NCBI GenBank assembly: GCA_020137815.1
Contig: CM035356.1
Span: forward strand, 7,064,880 to 7,128,879
Direction of reading: 5' to 3'
From: Hormiphora californensis
Lineage: Eukaryota > Ctenophora > Tentaculata > Cydippida > Pleurobrachiidae
Length of the DNA stretch: 64,000 nucleotides
Positions 11,407 through 21,383 of this stretch are shown piece after piece. Under the pieces are notes generated by a model, which was not told the origin of the DNA, did not search any database, and saw only the letters and a list, made by a program, of their open reading frames with translations. The translations under genes and the position numbers were made by a program. How positions within the stretch are numbered: the first letter of the stretch is position 1; each line of letters starts with the position of its first letter.

Positions 11407-12795
11407 ATGACAACTCTACTACTAGTCCTCCTCCTCCCTCTCTTAACGAGTGGACGTCTCACGGAAGAGGATGAAACCTTCAAGCTGGCCCTGTCCTCCC
11501 CAGCAGCTCTGACATCCCTCCTCTCCTCTCACCTCGCTCACTACCCCGAACTAAAATACAACGACCGAGCCGAGCTGAGGAAGCGAGCCAGGGTGTTCAA
11601 ACGGGAGCTGAGAAAGGTGGAGAAATGTAACACCGAGGAACAGTTTCACTGTGGGATCAACAGATTTTCCACGATGAGCGATGATGAAAGATCTCTATTC
11701 CTGGGTCTAGCAGCCAATACAACAGGACCATTGAACGCCTCACCCCAACCCCTCCTCCTCCAATCTGTATCCAGTAAAGACTGGAGAACTGGAGGAGCTG
11801 TCACCTCAGTTAAAGACCAGGGTTCCTGTGGATCCTGCTGGGCCTATGCAGGGATCGGCTCCCTTGAAGGTGCCTACGCAGTCCAGACCGGAGTGCTAAA
11901 GAGTTTCTCAGTACAGGAGATGCTCGAGTGCACCTACGAGCATTTTGCTGGGTATGATGGCTGTGGGGGCGGCTGGTATTTTGATGCCTACGACTACATG
12001 AAACGAACTGGACACATGACCACTCGAGCTTGAGCTGCCAGTACGAGGGGCGTGACAGTGGGATGCAGACCTAACTACCCTAATGGTCTCATTGCCTGCT
12101 GAAGTCTCTGGTTACGTCCAGTCCACTAAAGATGACTGGGGTGTCGCTGCTGCTATTACTGTTGCTCCCACTGCCGTTGCAATGTACGTGGCAGGAGAGT
12201 TCTTCAGCTACAGTAGTGGGGTGTATGATGGCAGGTCAGACTGCGGGAGTGCACAGTATCCTAACCATGCACTGACCGCTGTTGGCTTTACCCCCTCCGT
12301 CTTCGTGATTAAGAACTCCTGGGGCGGAGGCTGGGGAGAGCAGGGATTTGTGAGGATCCAGCGGGGATTATGACGTGTGCATGATTAACCAGAATGCCAT
12401 GTACCCCGACCCTCAAACCTACAGGACAGCAGGACAACAGCAAGGGAGATGAGGATGACGATGGAGGAGACAAGAGTGACTGTGGGGGAGACACCGCTGA
12501 TTGTACTGATCTGAACGCCGAATATTGTCCTGGTGTGGCATACGATGGAAACTGTTACAAGGACTACATGCTGGACTATTCCTTCCAGTACTGCAAACTC
12601 AGCTGCAAGTTCTGCAACAACTCACAAAACCTGGTTGATGATTGCTCAGCTAGAATCACCGCTAAGAGCTGTGATGATGAAGTGGTGAAGGCACTCTGTC
12701 CGGGGTCCTGCTGCAAGGATGAGGGAGATGGTGGGTGTCCGAGTGGAACTACACTGTGCCCTGATGGACAATGTAAACACGTTCACATGTGTTAA
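11407..12795 (+). pseudogene. Papain-family protease with ShKT-type tail, frame-broken
   Basis: Intronless reading frame for a secreted cathepsin-L-type protease. It shows a signal peptide (MTTLLLVLLLPLL), an inhibitory prodomain (GINRFSTMSDDE), active-site GSCGSCWAY near residue 145, His in NHALTAVGF and Asn in IKNSWGGGWG. A Cys-rich tail follows with one clear ShKT-like six-cysteine module and a second Cys-rich segment. Coding similarity runs through the whole interval but changes frame about five times: near 12025-12031, 12060, 12095-12100, 12366 and before 12450. The changes are too close together to be introns. The lack of introns compared with the 35-kb paralog suggests a retrocopy. Decay or indel errors in the sequence are the two explanations. 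The intact TATA box and well-kept catalytic residues argue against long decay. Confidence 0.75.
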
Positions 12796-13068
12796 ATATA
12801 ACTTATTTATAACTATTTAAATAGTAAATATACATGCAAACTTAACCAAAAATGTGTGTCTTACTTTGAGTAAATCATATAAAAAAAAGAGTCGGTTACG
12901 TTACCAACTAAAGTGGTGATCTTGATAAATCAGATGCAAATCTGGAAGCATGCCGTAAAGCATAATTAATAGCTCTGGAACTTTCAACGCCTCACCAGAC
13001 TGCAGAAAAAAAAAGTACTGAGATATCTTATCTGAGACTCAACTTTCAGATAGAATCGCATATTTTGG
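12796..13068. other. Intergenic, no gene seen
   Basis: AT-rich sequence with an A run near 12876 that could be a decayed poly(A) tract after the intronless protease copy. Nothing else was recognised. Confidence 0.5.
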
Positions 13069-13081
13069 TGCAGGGTCTAGG

Positions 13082-14431
13082 TTGCAGGCCCCTTATAATA
13101 TTGCGGGGGTGCGCGCATGAGTCAAAACAATAAATCAATTCATCCTCGGATCAATTCATCCTCGGATCCTCAAGTTCTTCTCATTCTTCTTCAGGTCACC
13201 AGTTCAGTATTTGTTAGACTAGTGATAGCAATCTTCCTCCGATTTCCTCTTAATGCAATAAGGCATGATCTCAGGAGGGAGAATCGTAGCCTCGTCCTCA
13301 GGTGCGCCATCACTTCACTGTACGGTTCTCCGGTTCTTGTGGAAACTCGGTGTGAGAGAGTCTTTAGCACCTTTTGGAACTCATTGGCTATTCCACCTGC
13401 TGTATTCATAACCAGCGGAGAGAAGGCACCCCCTTCAACTTCTCGTACACGTTTTCCGTACGACTGCTTCTTGCTAGCCTCGTTTCTTCGGTAGAGTTGG
13501 TCGAGGGGCGTGTCGATATAGGAGGGCGAATTGGCATGGAAAATTCGCACATCCATATGAGCCAGCTGCATTTTTCGCCACATGTCAAGTGCGACCACAT
13601 CCATCCTTGCATCAGGGGCTGTGTTTGCCGAAAGGTGAAAGTGTATGCCGTCCGGACAAGGGAGAAGTAGCTTCTCTGTTTCCACACCTTTGAGGCCCGC
13701 ATACGAGCATATCTCCGCCATTAGGTCCCTGATGTTGTCGTGACGGAGGATGGAATAGCCCCCGGTTGAACAGGACAAGGTATGGTCCGCATTGTTTGGC
13801 TTTCCACATACGCATGTCGCGCCCAAATCTTTGACCTCAAACCCGTATCGCAGTGCCACTGAGTCAACGAATTCCAATTGATTCAGTTCGAAGCCCAGGT
13901 GAGGGTAGGGTGTTGCCGTGAGCCATACAGATGCTCCGGCCTCTCCAGCGAGCTCTAGACATCTCACTAGCTTCGGGCATGTGATTCTAGTGAGTAACTC
14001 TTTGAGAGTGTCTGAGTGGTGGTCCTCATTCTCCTTTGCTATCTTGTTCCTTGCCTCTCTTGCATTCTTCTCCACTAGAGCCATTTCTATTTCTTCTTCG
14101 TTACGGCATAGTATCAAATCAACAAGGGGCTTCGTCAATGCTCGGGAGTTGCTGTATGATCTGTCAGAGGTTTTGACGGGGTTCTCAATTCCCATTCCAC
14201 CTTTCCCAGAGGGGAGTGCCAGTATCTCCCGTTCTAGGTCGGACACTTGACGGCCCACCAGACATGGAATCAACTGTGAACGGATGGTGTGTTCAAGCGG
14301 ATCAAACAGATCACTGATGTCTGGAACTGTTCGCTGGAGAAAGGCCCACTTGAATCGGAAGCTTCTCACAAAGTTGCTGTACGCCAAATGAGGATGGGCT
14401 TTGGCAATAGCCACAAGATTTTCTAGCTCAA
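13082..14431 (-). mobile_element. 5'-truncated retroelement copy with target duplication
   Basis: The insert is bounded by a perfect 13-bp direct repeat TGCAGGGTCTAGG (13069-13081 and 14432-14444), which reads as a target-site duplication. It contains one open frame on the minus strand (next entry) that starts at the truncation point and a 3' stretch of about 100 bp without a poly(A) tail. Confidence 0.75.
13191..14414 (-). CDS. Retroelement polyprotein C-terminal part
   Basis: 407 residues open without a stop. The sequence belongs to a family common in cnidarian and sponge genomes as the C-terminal part of reverse-transcriptase polyproteins. It has a post-RT region (LPSGKGGMGIENP), a compact zinc-finger-like CVCGKPNNADHTLSC, then LRHDNIRDLM, ARMDVVALDMW and HMDVRIF. 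The order finger, RH(N/D), D-x(n)-D resembles the restriction-like endonuclease tail of R2/CRE-type non-LTR elements, but that link is inference. The RT core is missing, so the copy cannot be autonomous. A second fragment of the family lies at 21857-22114. Confidence 0.7.
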   Translation of the reverse strand: MAIAKAHPHLAYSNFVRSFRFKWAFLQRTVPDISDLFDPLEHTIRSQLIPCLVGRQVSDLEREILALPSGKGGMGIENPVKTSDRSYSNSRALTKPLVDLILCRNEEEIEMALVEKNAREARNKIAKENEDHHSDTLKELLTRITCPKLVRCLELAGEAGASVWLTATPYPHLGFELNQLEFVDSVALRYGFEVKDLGATCVCGKPNNADHTLSCSTGGYSILRHDNIRDLMAEICSYAGLKGVETEKLLLPCPDGIHFHLSANTAPDARMDVVALDMWRKMQLAHMDVRIFHANSPSYIDTPLDQLYRRNEASKKQSYGKRVREVEGGAFSPLVMNTAGGIANEFQKVLKTLSHRVSTRTGEPYSEVMAHLRTRLRFSLLRSCLIALRGNRRKIAITSLTNTELVT

Positions 14432-14471
14432 TGCAGGGTCTAGGGCATGTGCCATGATTTGTATTTCATCT

Positions 14472-14626
14472 TAAAGTCGGATTTTTTGAAGTTGTCACCC
14501 CCCTTTTCGTGCGCGGAATGTTTTTGCGCGTCACATCACATGTTAACGTGTGGTGTGCGCGTCAAAAGTGATAAATTTCACATGCGCGGTCATTTTGGGG
14601 TGACAACTTCAAAAAATCCGACTTTA
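14472..14626. mobile_element. MITE family 2, copy 1
   Basis: A 155-bp inverted-repeat element with ends TAAAGTCGGATTTTTTGAAG/CTTCAAAAAATCCGACTTTA and a central ACATGTTAACGTGT palindrome. It is almost identical to 45520-45673. TA at both ends is compatible with a TA target duplication. Confidence 0.85.
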
Positions 14627-14744
14627 GCTTTTCAGGACCTCACACGGGGCTAACCGTTTTCTCTCTTTTCTCACAAATGAAGCAAAATTTTGGAGCCATA
14701 TTATGAGAGGAACGTGTACGGTGTATTTGTGCATTTGTTTGGGG

Positions 14745-14920
14745 TTAAAGTCGGATTTTTTGAAACTGTCGCACCCCTGAAATAACAAAATTTGTCATAT
14801 CTCCGATTCCTGATAAGATAGAGACTTGAAATTTGGACGTTCGGATGAACTTAGCAAGATCTTCGTAACCTCCAAATTTCAAGTCTCTATCTCATCCGGA
14901 ACCGGACTTATGGCCATTTA
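14745..14920. repeat. Partial relative of MITE family 2
   Basis: It begins TAAAGTCGGATTTTTTGAAA like the family-2 ends. It then contains an inverted pair (ATAGAGACTTGAAATTTGGA at about 14818 and TCCAAATTTCAAGTCTCTAT at about 14874). It appears to be a different element that shares one terminus. Confidence 0.5.
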
Positions 14921-14964
14921 AAGAAATTTGAAAACTCTAAAAAACGACAGTTATTTAAAATCAA

Positions 14965-15090
14965 CCCTAGTAAAGGTCGCGCGGGCAATTATGGTGAAAA
15001 TTGGCCAATCTACAAACATTAATGCGCGAATCCTCAACAATATTGGCCAATCTTTGCTGGATGCGCAAATATATTGGCCAATCTTCGCTG
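14965..15090. repeat. Inverted repeat, left copy
   Basis: About 126 bp (with three ATTGGCCAATCTT-type motifs) that recurs in opposite orientation at 20776-20901 with few differences. The two copies enclose about 5.7 kb of mixed repeats. Confidence 0.8.
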
Positions 15091-15284
15091 TTATTCAGAA
15101 CGCGCAATTGTAAAGCCGCGCTAAAACTGTTAAAGCCGCGCAAAATTATTTAACATGCAAGCCTGAAAGTCGCGTTGGATGCACGGCAACGGTTACCACA
15201 ATGCAAGGAACCTTCTGTGAAACATCTCACCTTCCCTTTCTAACCCTATCGCCAATTGCTACCCCCTTTCCCGTGCTGTAAACC

Positions 15285-15363
15285 CTGTCAGAGCATTGGC
15301 CTGACCCATTCTCGCTTCTCTCAAATAAGCGCGAGAACTGTGGTCAGAGCATTGGCCTGACAG
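15285..15363. mobile_element. 79-bp MITE with 8-bp target duplication
   Basis: The element runs from CTGTCAGAGCATTGG to CATTGGCCTGACAG, with a central TTCTCGC/GCGAGAA stem. It is flanked by a perfect TGTAAACC duplication (15277-15284 and 15364-15371). A related copy is at 23088-23152. The surrounding sequence (15220-15480) consists of diverged direct repeats with CCCTTTCCCGTGCTGTAAAC. Confidence 0.75.
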
Positions 15364-15371
15364 TGTAAACC

Positions 15372-15996
15372 TTTTGTAAAACATCTTACCTTCCCTTTCT
15401 AGCCCTCTCGCCAATTTCTACCCCCTTTCCCGTGCTGTAAACCTTTTGTAAAACATCTTACCTTTCCTTTCTAGCCCTATTCTACATCCTTCCTGCAGCT
15501 TTCTCTCACCTGTTAATCGTGGTTTCACTCCCCCTTCATGGACACTTAACTTTCTTCTCAATCTGGGCTCTGCTGGATTTCCTTCTACGATCCTCCTGCG
15601 GCTTCCTCTCACCTTTGGTGTTTTCACCTATCTTCCCTGTGATCTTCTTCTCCCTCCTACTCCTTGTCCTACCGCTTTCTCTCATCTGGTCATCGTGGAT
15701 ATCTCCCTTCCTTACTGGACCTCCCTTCTACTTATCTTGGCTTCCTGAGCTGTCTGCTGTGCTGGACTTCCTTCTGTGGTTTCTCTCATCTGGTCATCAT
15801 GTTTTCACCTCTCCTTCCCTGGGTGTCCTCCACGAAACTAAATTCAGTTTAGTGTTGAAATTTAGAAGTCAAGTTAGTGAGCGACTATTAGTTCGCTAAA
15901 CTTTAGAAAACCGTCCACGAACAACATGTTTCGGAGCTTGGTCCGATCCACGTGATACTGAGGTGTTATACATGTGATAGAATGCGACACCCCAAA
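15372..15996. repeat. CT-rich diverged direct repeats
   Basis: Repeated phrases such as CTTACCTTCCCTTTCTAGCCC and TTTCTCTCATCTGGTCATC recur several times. An open frame across 15519-15899 has no recognisable domain and follows the pyrimidine-rich composition. I do not call a gene. Confidence 0.5.
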
Positions 15997-16184
15997 ATGT
16001 CGCTCGGCAATTTCCGCATTGGCTCGGTGATTGGTTCGGTATCAAAAGGTGGTTTGCCGAGCCATGTGGCCTTGTGCGGTAAGTTTTCGGCGACCTCCTT
16101 GATTCTCCGAACCACTGGTTCGGCAAACCACCTGTTGTTACCGAACCAATCACCGAGCCAATGCGGAAATTGTCGAGCGACATT
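15997..16184. mobile_element. Foldback MITE, 188 bp
   Basis: Arms of about 75 bp run from AATGTCGCTCGGCAATTTCC to the inverted equivalent ending CGAGCGACATT. The inner arms include TTGGCTCGGTGATTGGTTCG and its complement. No clear target duplication was seen. Confidence 0.75.
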
Positions 16185-16279
16185 CTGATGGGGGTAGAGA
16201 TCCACTGGCCAATCAGGACACTTGATTCTGAATGTGCGATAATTAATAGCCAGTGCCACACCTGAGAGGGGGATAACGA

Positions 16280-16551
16280 GAGGGGCATAATGAAATGGGG
16301 AACCGGGAATGAGAGATTGGGAGATAGGAGGGAAAGAGATGGAGAATGAATTATGGGAATGAGTTTGGGAAAGAGGGGGGAATGAGAGGGGGATAATGAG
16401 CGGGGGAGTGAGAGATTGGGATATAGTGGGAATGAGAGGGGGAATGAGAGATGGGAATGAGAGGGGGAATGAGTTTGGGAGAGAAGAGGGAATGAGAGGG
16501 GAGAATGAGAGGGGGGACTGAGATTGGGAGAGAGGGGAATGAGAGAGAAGG

Positions 16552-16592
<41 letters not shown>
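16280..16592. repeat. Purine-rich GGGAATGAGAG minisatellite and (GA)n
   Basis: Irregular repeats of GGGAATGAGAG and related purine-only units end in a pure GA run (16553-16592). It is strand-asymmetric and likely unstable. Confidence 0.8.
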
Positions 16593-16596
<4 letters not shown>

Positions 16597-16698
16597 CTAT
16601 AAGAGAGATATGTACTTACTTTTGATACTTTTGCTATGATTTAAGATTTTGCTAGTTAAACATAATACAGGCAATTCTATCCGGTATATATATATATA

Positions 16699-17558
16699 CA
16701 GTCGGACCCCGATTTAACGGCACCCTCGGGGGAAAGGGTTTTGTCCGTTAAATCGGGGTGTCCGTTAAATCGGGGTAGAGCATATTTGGCCCCTAAAACC
16801 CTATTTTTGTCCAAAATGCTATACTAAAACACCTCTAAGCTGTTAAATGCAATGTCTATGTATTGATTACATGATCATTTCTGATTAGAAAAAGAAAGTA
16901 GTTTCAAAATAATTTCAAAATAAGTTAAAAAAACTTTCTAAGGTACTACCAATATCAACCACGTCCGAATCGTTTATCGAATCAATGCATCTCATCGCAT
17001 GTCTTGCTGCTAATTAGACGAACCGATACGTGATACCATGCCGAATCGGGGCACTTTAAGCGGGGTGAGGAAGAATTTGAATTTCAAAAAATATTTTTCT
17101 CTGAAAATTCATGGAGAGCACCGATCAAAGCATTGACAATCATTCTGTAAAATTTTGCAAAAAAAAGTCATGAAAATTTTTCAAAGGTAACTCAACCACG
17201 TCCGAATCGTGTTTCGAATCAGTGCATCTTATCGCACGTCCTGTCGCTAATTAGACGGTTCGAAACGAACCGATACGTGATCCCCATGAGGCCAGTTTAA
17301 CAAGCGTCAAAATTGCGATTCGATGGGCCTCATGGGGATCACATATCTGTTCGTTTCGAAACGTCTAATTACCGGCAAGACATGCAATAAGATGCACCGA
17401 TTCGAAACACGATTCGGACGTGGTTTTTCAACAACAAAAAATTCAAAAAAATTCAAAAAAAATTCAAAAAAAAAGTTCAAAAAATTTTGGGGGAAATTTA
17501 TCCTGCCGTTAAATCGGGGTGCCGCTAAATCGGGGGCCGTTAAATCGGGGTCCGACTG
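16699..17558. mobile_element. pogo/Tigger-like non-autonomous element
   Basis: An 860-bp element with inverted ends CAGTCGGACCCCGATTTAAC and its complement, flanked by TA on both sides (16697-16698, 17559-17560). CAGT...CCCCGATTTAA ends with a TA duplication resemble pogo/Tigger elements. The interior holds three copies, two direct and one inverted, of a segment with CCACGTCCGAATCG and CTAATTAGACG. No transposase frame is present. Related fragments occur at 5963-6060, about 39750-39820 and 44360-44562. Confidence 0.8.
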
Positions 17559-17560
17559 TA

Positions 17561-18229
17561 TATAAGTACTGTCTAATTATACTCTTTCATATATCCTCTC
17601 ATATTTCTGGGATATGTACATAAGGAATTCTCTCTCTCCCTCTTATCTCGTTCCTATAAATTATTTTTTCAATTTTAAACAATTTCAATTTCTCAAGTTC
17701 ATCATGTAAGCATGTATGTCATTGCCAAGTTAGACTGTTTTTCGCACAAATGTAAAGGGAGGGTTAGAACATAACAAGTATGTCAAAGACAGCCGTGGCC
17801 ATTTTGGCAATTTTGGGTCATTTTGGGGTCGTTCTTGGGAACGCATTTCCACAATAGTAAAAATTAGTTTCAATTTAGACAGCCTTTGGGTTGGCTAAAT
17901 TCTCAGCCTGTTTAGTCGAAATTTTAGTGCTAGGTTAGTGGGGCTTATATGGGTTCAGTGTGAAATGGGGCGTGAAATCACGTGACTTGTACCACGTGGA
18001 GGGGGTTTTATGTGGAACTAATATCTCTCTAAAACCCTACTCAAAGCACAAACAACCAACACTAATTCTGTAGTTCGTGGACGAAATCGATAGAGCTCTC
18101 CAGCTCCAATTTTCATACTCAAAAGGCCCAATTAGTCGAGATCTAAAAGTTTTAAGGCAATAAGTTCATTCAGGAAATGGAAATGGAAATTTGCGGAAAA
18201 CTGGGAGAAGAAAAGAGAAACTATGTTTT
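17561..18229. other. Intergenic, no gene seen
   Basis: AT-rich unique-looking sequence with a CACGTG near 17993. No coding, RNA or repeat structure was recognised. Confidence 0.5.
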
Positions 18230-20074
18230 ATCGTGTCCCAAAATTTAAAGTCGAAAGATGCCCTAGTTTTCACACAATTAATTGGAGATAGGCATGGGGC
18301 CCTATCTTTTTAAAATCACCGTTTATTGCGTCTGGTGACTGTCCACATTTTTTAAAAGGGGAATACACTGTGGTGAATATTAGGTTGGATTTATCCCGCC
18401 TTTGGACCATGAGCTATTTGTAAAATTGTATAAATGAGGCTAAAAGAGGAATTTCAAATAAATTTTTTTTCTTTTTTTGCCCAAAATTTCAATTTGCTTT
18501 TTTTTGTACGGGGTGAAGGCTAGGGGATGTTTTTAGGGAATGGGGAAAAGTAATGGAATTGGGAAAAAAAAAAAATTTAAACCGGTTTCGGGGGTTTATT
18601 CATGAAATTTTAAAGTGTTTTTTTTTGTTTGAAAAGGGCTTGGTTCCTGTTTCAAAAATTTTTTAAAAATCTTTACCATTCAAATTTTTTAAAAATGAAA
18701 AAGGGGAAAAGGTTCCCTCGGCTCAAACCCCTACAGCCCTTTTCTTGATCCAAATTTTTTTATGATCCCTTTTTGATTTAAAGTTTTCACAATTAAATTT
18801 CCAAGGTTTTCCCCACCTTTTTTTCGAGGTTTTTTTTTCGATTTTTGTCTTGGCGAAGGCCCGGGAACCCCCCCTTTTTGGTCTTTGGGAAAACCCCCCA
18901 AAACCCAAATCCCTTTTTGGGGCCCCCGGGAAAAAAAAGCCGACGACGAACCCAATGACCCAACTTTGAAAAACCTAGTTCCCACCATGGCTATTTTTGA
19001 ACTGAACCTCGAAAAAATCCGCGTTTCCCCCTTTTCATTAAAATTTAAAAAGTTAAAAGGGGGTACTGGGGGGGGGAATTTTGGGGGGTTTTTTTTAAAA
19101 GGAAGAAAAGTTTAAAGCTGGAGAAGATATTTGGGGAAAAAAAGGGAGGGGGGGGAGGGGAAAAAAAAGGGGGAGGGAAAATGGGGTGGGTCGGGGTAAA
19201 TTTTTTTTTTTGGGGGGAAAAAAAAAATTTTTTTTTTTCCCCCGGGTTCACCAATTTTTCCAAAACGATTTTTGTTTTGCTGGCGAATTTTCCCCCCCGG
19301 TGGGTTTGGTTTGGGGGGCCTTCCCCACCCCTTTTTTCCCCTTTTTTTTTTTCCCGCCCTTCTTTTTCCCCAATTCTTAGTTTCCCCCTTTTTTTAAAGG
19401 GGCGGGGGTTTTTTTTTTTTGTTTTCCTTTTTAGGGGGGGAAAATTTAAAATGTTTTTAATTTTTTTGGGGGTTTTCTTTTTCCCCCCCTTTTTCCCGTT
19501 TGGTTTTTCAAAATTTTTTTTTTAAAAAAAAATTTTTTTTGGAAAAGGGTTTTTCTTTTTTAACCCACCCCCGGGGGAAAAATCCCGGGGGGGGGTTTTT
19601 TAAATTTTTTCCCAAATTTTTTTTTTTTAAAAAAAGGGAAATTTTAAAATTTTTTTTAAAAATTTTCCGGCCCCTTTTTAAAACCCGGGTTTTTTTTAAA
19701 AAAAAAATTTCCTTTCCCCCCCTTTTTTCCCCTTTTTGGGCCGAAACCCAAATTTTTTAAAAAAACATTTTCCCGGCCCCTTTTTCTTTAAATTTCCAAA
19801 AAATTTTTTTCCCCCTAATTAAAATTTCCCAAAAAAAATTTTTTTTGGAAAAACCCAAATTTAAATTTATTTTAGGAAAACCCCTTTTAAAAATCCTTTT
19901 TCCCCTTTTTTACCGTTTCCCAAAAAGATAAATTTCCCCCCTTTTGTTGTTTCCCAAAACCCGCCCAAAATTTTGGAATCTTTCCCCCATTTTCCCCGGA
20001 AATTCCCCCAAAAAAAATTTAAGGGGGCCTTAAAAATTTGGGGAACCAAAAATTTTCCCACCCCTTTTTTTTGG
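18230..20074. other. Homopolymer-rich anomalous block
   Basis: The sequence is dominated by runs of 3-12 identical bases of all four types (for example around 19190-19860). This is unlike the rest of the window, where simple repeats are dinucleotides. Reading frames across it are Phe/Lys/Gly/Pro strings. The onset is gradual from about 18230 and it stops abruptly at the tRNA-like segment near 20075. I read it as degraded consensus or assembly artefact rather than biology. Confidence 0.7.
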
Positions 20075-20137
20075 GGGTTTTTTCGAACCCGACCCCTAGG
20101 GGTGCAGACAAGTGCTATCAACTGAGCCAAATCCGCC
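20075..20137 (-). repeat. tRNA-derived SINE head
   Basis: On the minus strand the segment starts GCGGATTTGGCTCAG, with an A-box match TGGCTCAGTTG, and continues to GGGTCGGGTTCGA, a B-box-like end. The anticodon arm is truncated, so it is a tRNA-derived SINE or pseudogene rather than a functional tRNA. Its body would extend into the homopolymer block. Confidence 0.55.
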
Positions 20138-20355
20138 TTTTGTTTTTAAATTTTAGTTGGTATATATATCATTAAATTGAATTTTCATATCGGTCATTCA
20201 AAAACACCTGAATATTTCTGAGGAAGTTTTTAACTCTCCTCGACCCAATTTGTGTCTGTCGAGAAAGTCGCTGGGGGGCGCAGAGACCGTGGACCGTATT
20301 TCGCGATTACCCTCTGGCCCCTGACCTCGTTTTGGTCCACCTAAAAAGGGCGCCA

Positions 20356-20461
20356 TGGGAAGGAAATGGTTCCCGTTATGCTAAAATCAAAATTCCGGGG
20401 TTCTGCATTGCAGAACACCCGGAATTTTGATTTTAGCATAACGGGAACCATTTCCTTCCCA
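20356..20461. repeat. 106-bp palindrome
   Basis: Near-perfect arms TGGGAAGGAAATGGTTCCCG/CGGGAACCATTTCCTTCCCA surround a small GTTCTGCATTGCAGAAC centre that is itself palindromic. Confidence 0.85.
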
Positions 20462-20775
20462 GCTGCAATCCTCTTGGTGTCTACTTTTCAAATCATTCTG
20501 ATCCCTAACATCAGTATAGTATCACTGCACCGATAAGACTGTACCAGATTACCGAAAAGTAACATTTCATAATTGGATCATCTCAATTCACATTGCTGCA
20601 TGTTATTGAATCTCATTGGAAGCATGTTGCCAGCAAAGTAACATTATTCAAATAGCATCATCGGCTGATCCCTTACCGGGGGATTTGGCGAGCATCGAGT
20701 GGCATAGACGTGGGCCGCGAAACCAGTTATCTTGGGTTGTGTGCGCGCAAAACAGCTGTGAAATTCAGCCATGGC

Positions 20776-20901
20776 CAGCGAAGATTGGCCAATCTATTTG
20801 CGCATCCAGCGAAGATTGGCCAATATTGTTGAGGATTCGCGCATTAATGTTTGTAGATTGGCCAATTTTCACCATAATTGCCCGCGCGACCTTTACTAGG
20901 G
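20776..20901. repeat. Inverted repeat, right copy
   Basis: Inverted partner of 14965-15090. It adjoins GC-richer sequence with many GCGCGC motifs (20980-21140). Confidence 0.8.
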
Positions 20902-21055
20902 AAATAGAACGAAAAATGAGACGTGCGCAAAAAAACAAAGCTCGGAATTTTGATTTTGATTTTTTTAAAAACCGCGCTCACTTTTTGAGCGCGCGGCGCG
21001 GCACATGAATGCAGCGCTTTAAATTCACGAACGCGTCTTATTTAATATAATATAC

Positions 21056-21207
21056 TCCATTTTTTTTCAACTGTTCACCCCCCAAAGTCGTGCGCGGAAT
21101 TGTTTTGCGCGTTTATCACATGTTAACGTGTAGCGCGCGCCACAAAAATTCTAAATTTCATGAAATTTCAGTTTTTGGGTGAACAGTTGAATAAAAATGG
21201 ACTTTAA
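21056..21207. mobile_element. Diverged MITE family 2 relative
   Basis: It shares the core GTGCGCGGAATTGTTTTGCG and ACATGTTAACGTGT with family 2. Its ends are different, with inverted repeats TTCAACTGTTCACCC/GGGTGAACAGTTGAA and a terminal GGACTTTA. Confidence 0.65.
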
Positions 21208-21383
21208 GTTTCGGACGATTTTTAAGGGGCGCGATTATAATCTGGGTGCCTTGCAGCGTGTTTACAGGTGCGCGCTGCCAAAAAAGTACACCTAAAACCG
21301 CTTAGACCGACTTTTTTCAAACGGCCACGCAACCACATGGCCGATTTGAGTAAACTAAACGGTATCTGATAGAGAATCGATAG

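Noticed and set aside
18723-20130. Many Phe/Lys/Gly-rich frames.
   Set aside because: They arise from homopolymer runs in the anomalous block.
20075-20137. A functional tRNA gene on the minus strand.
   Set aside because: The anticodon arm is incomplete and the 3' acceptor half is missing.
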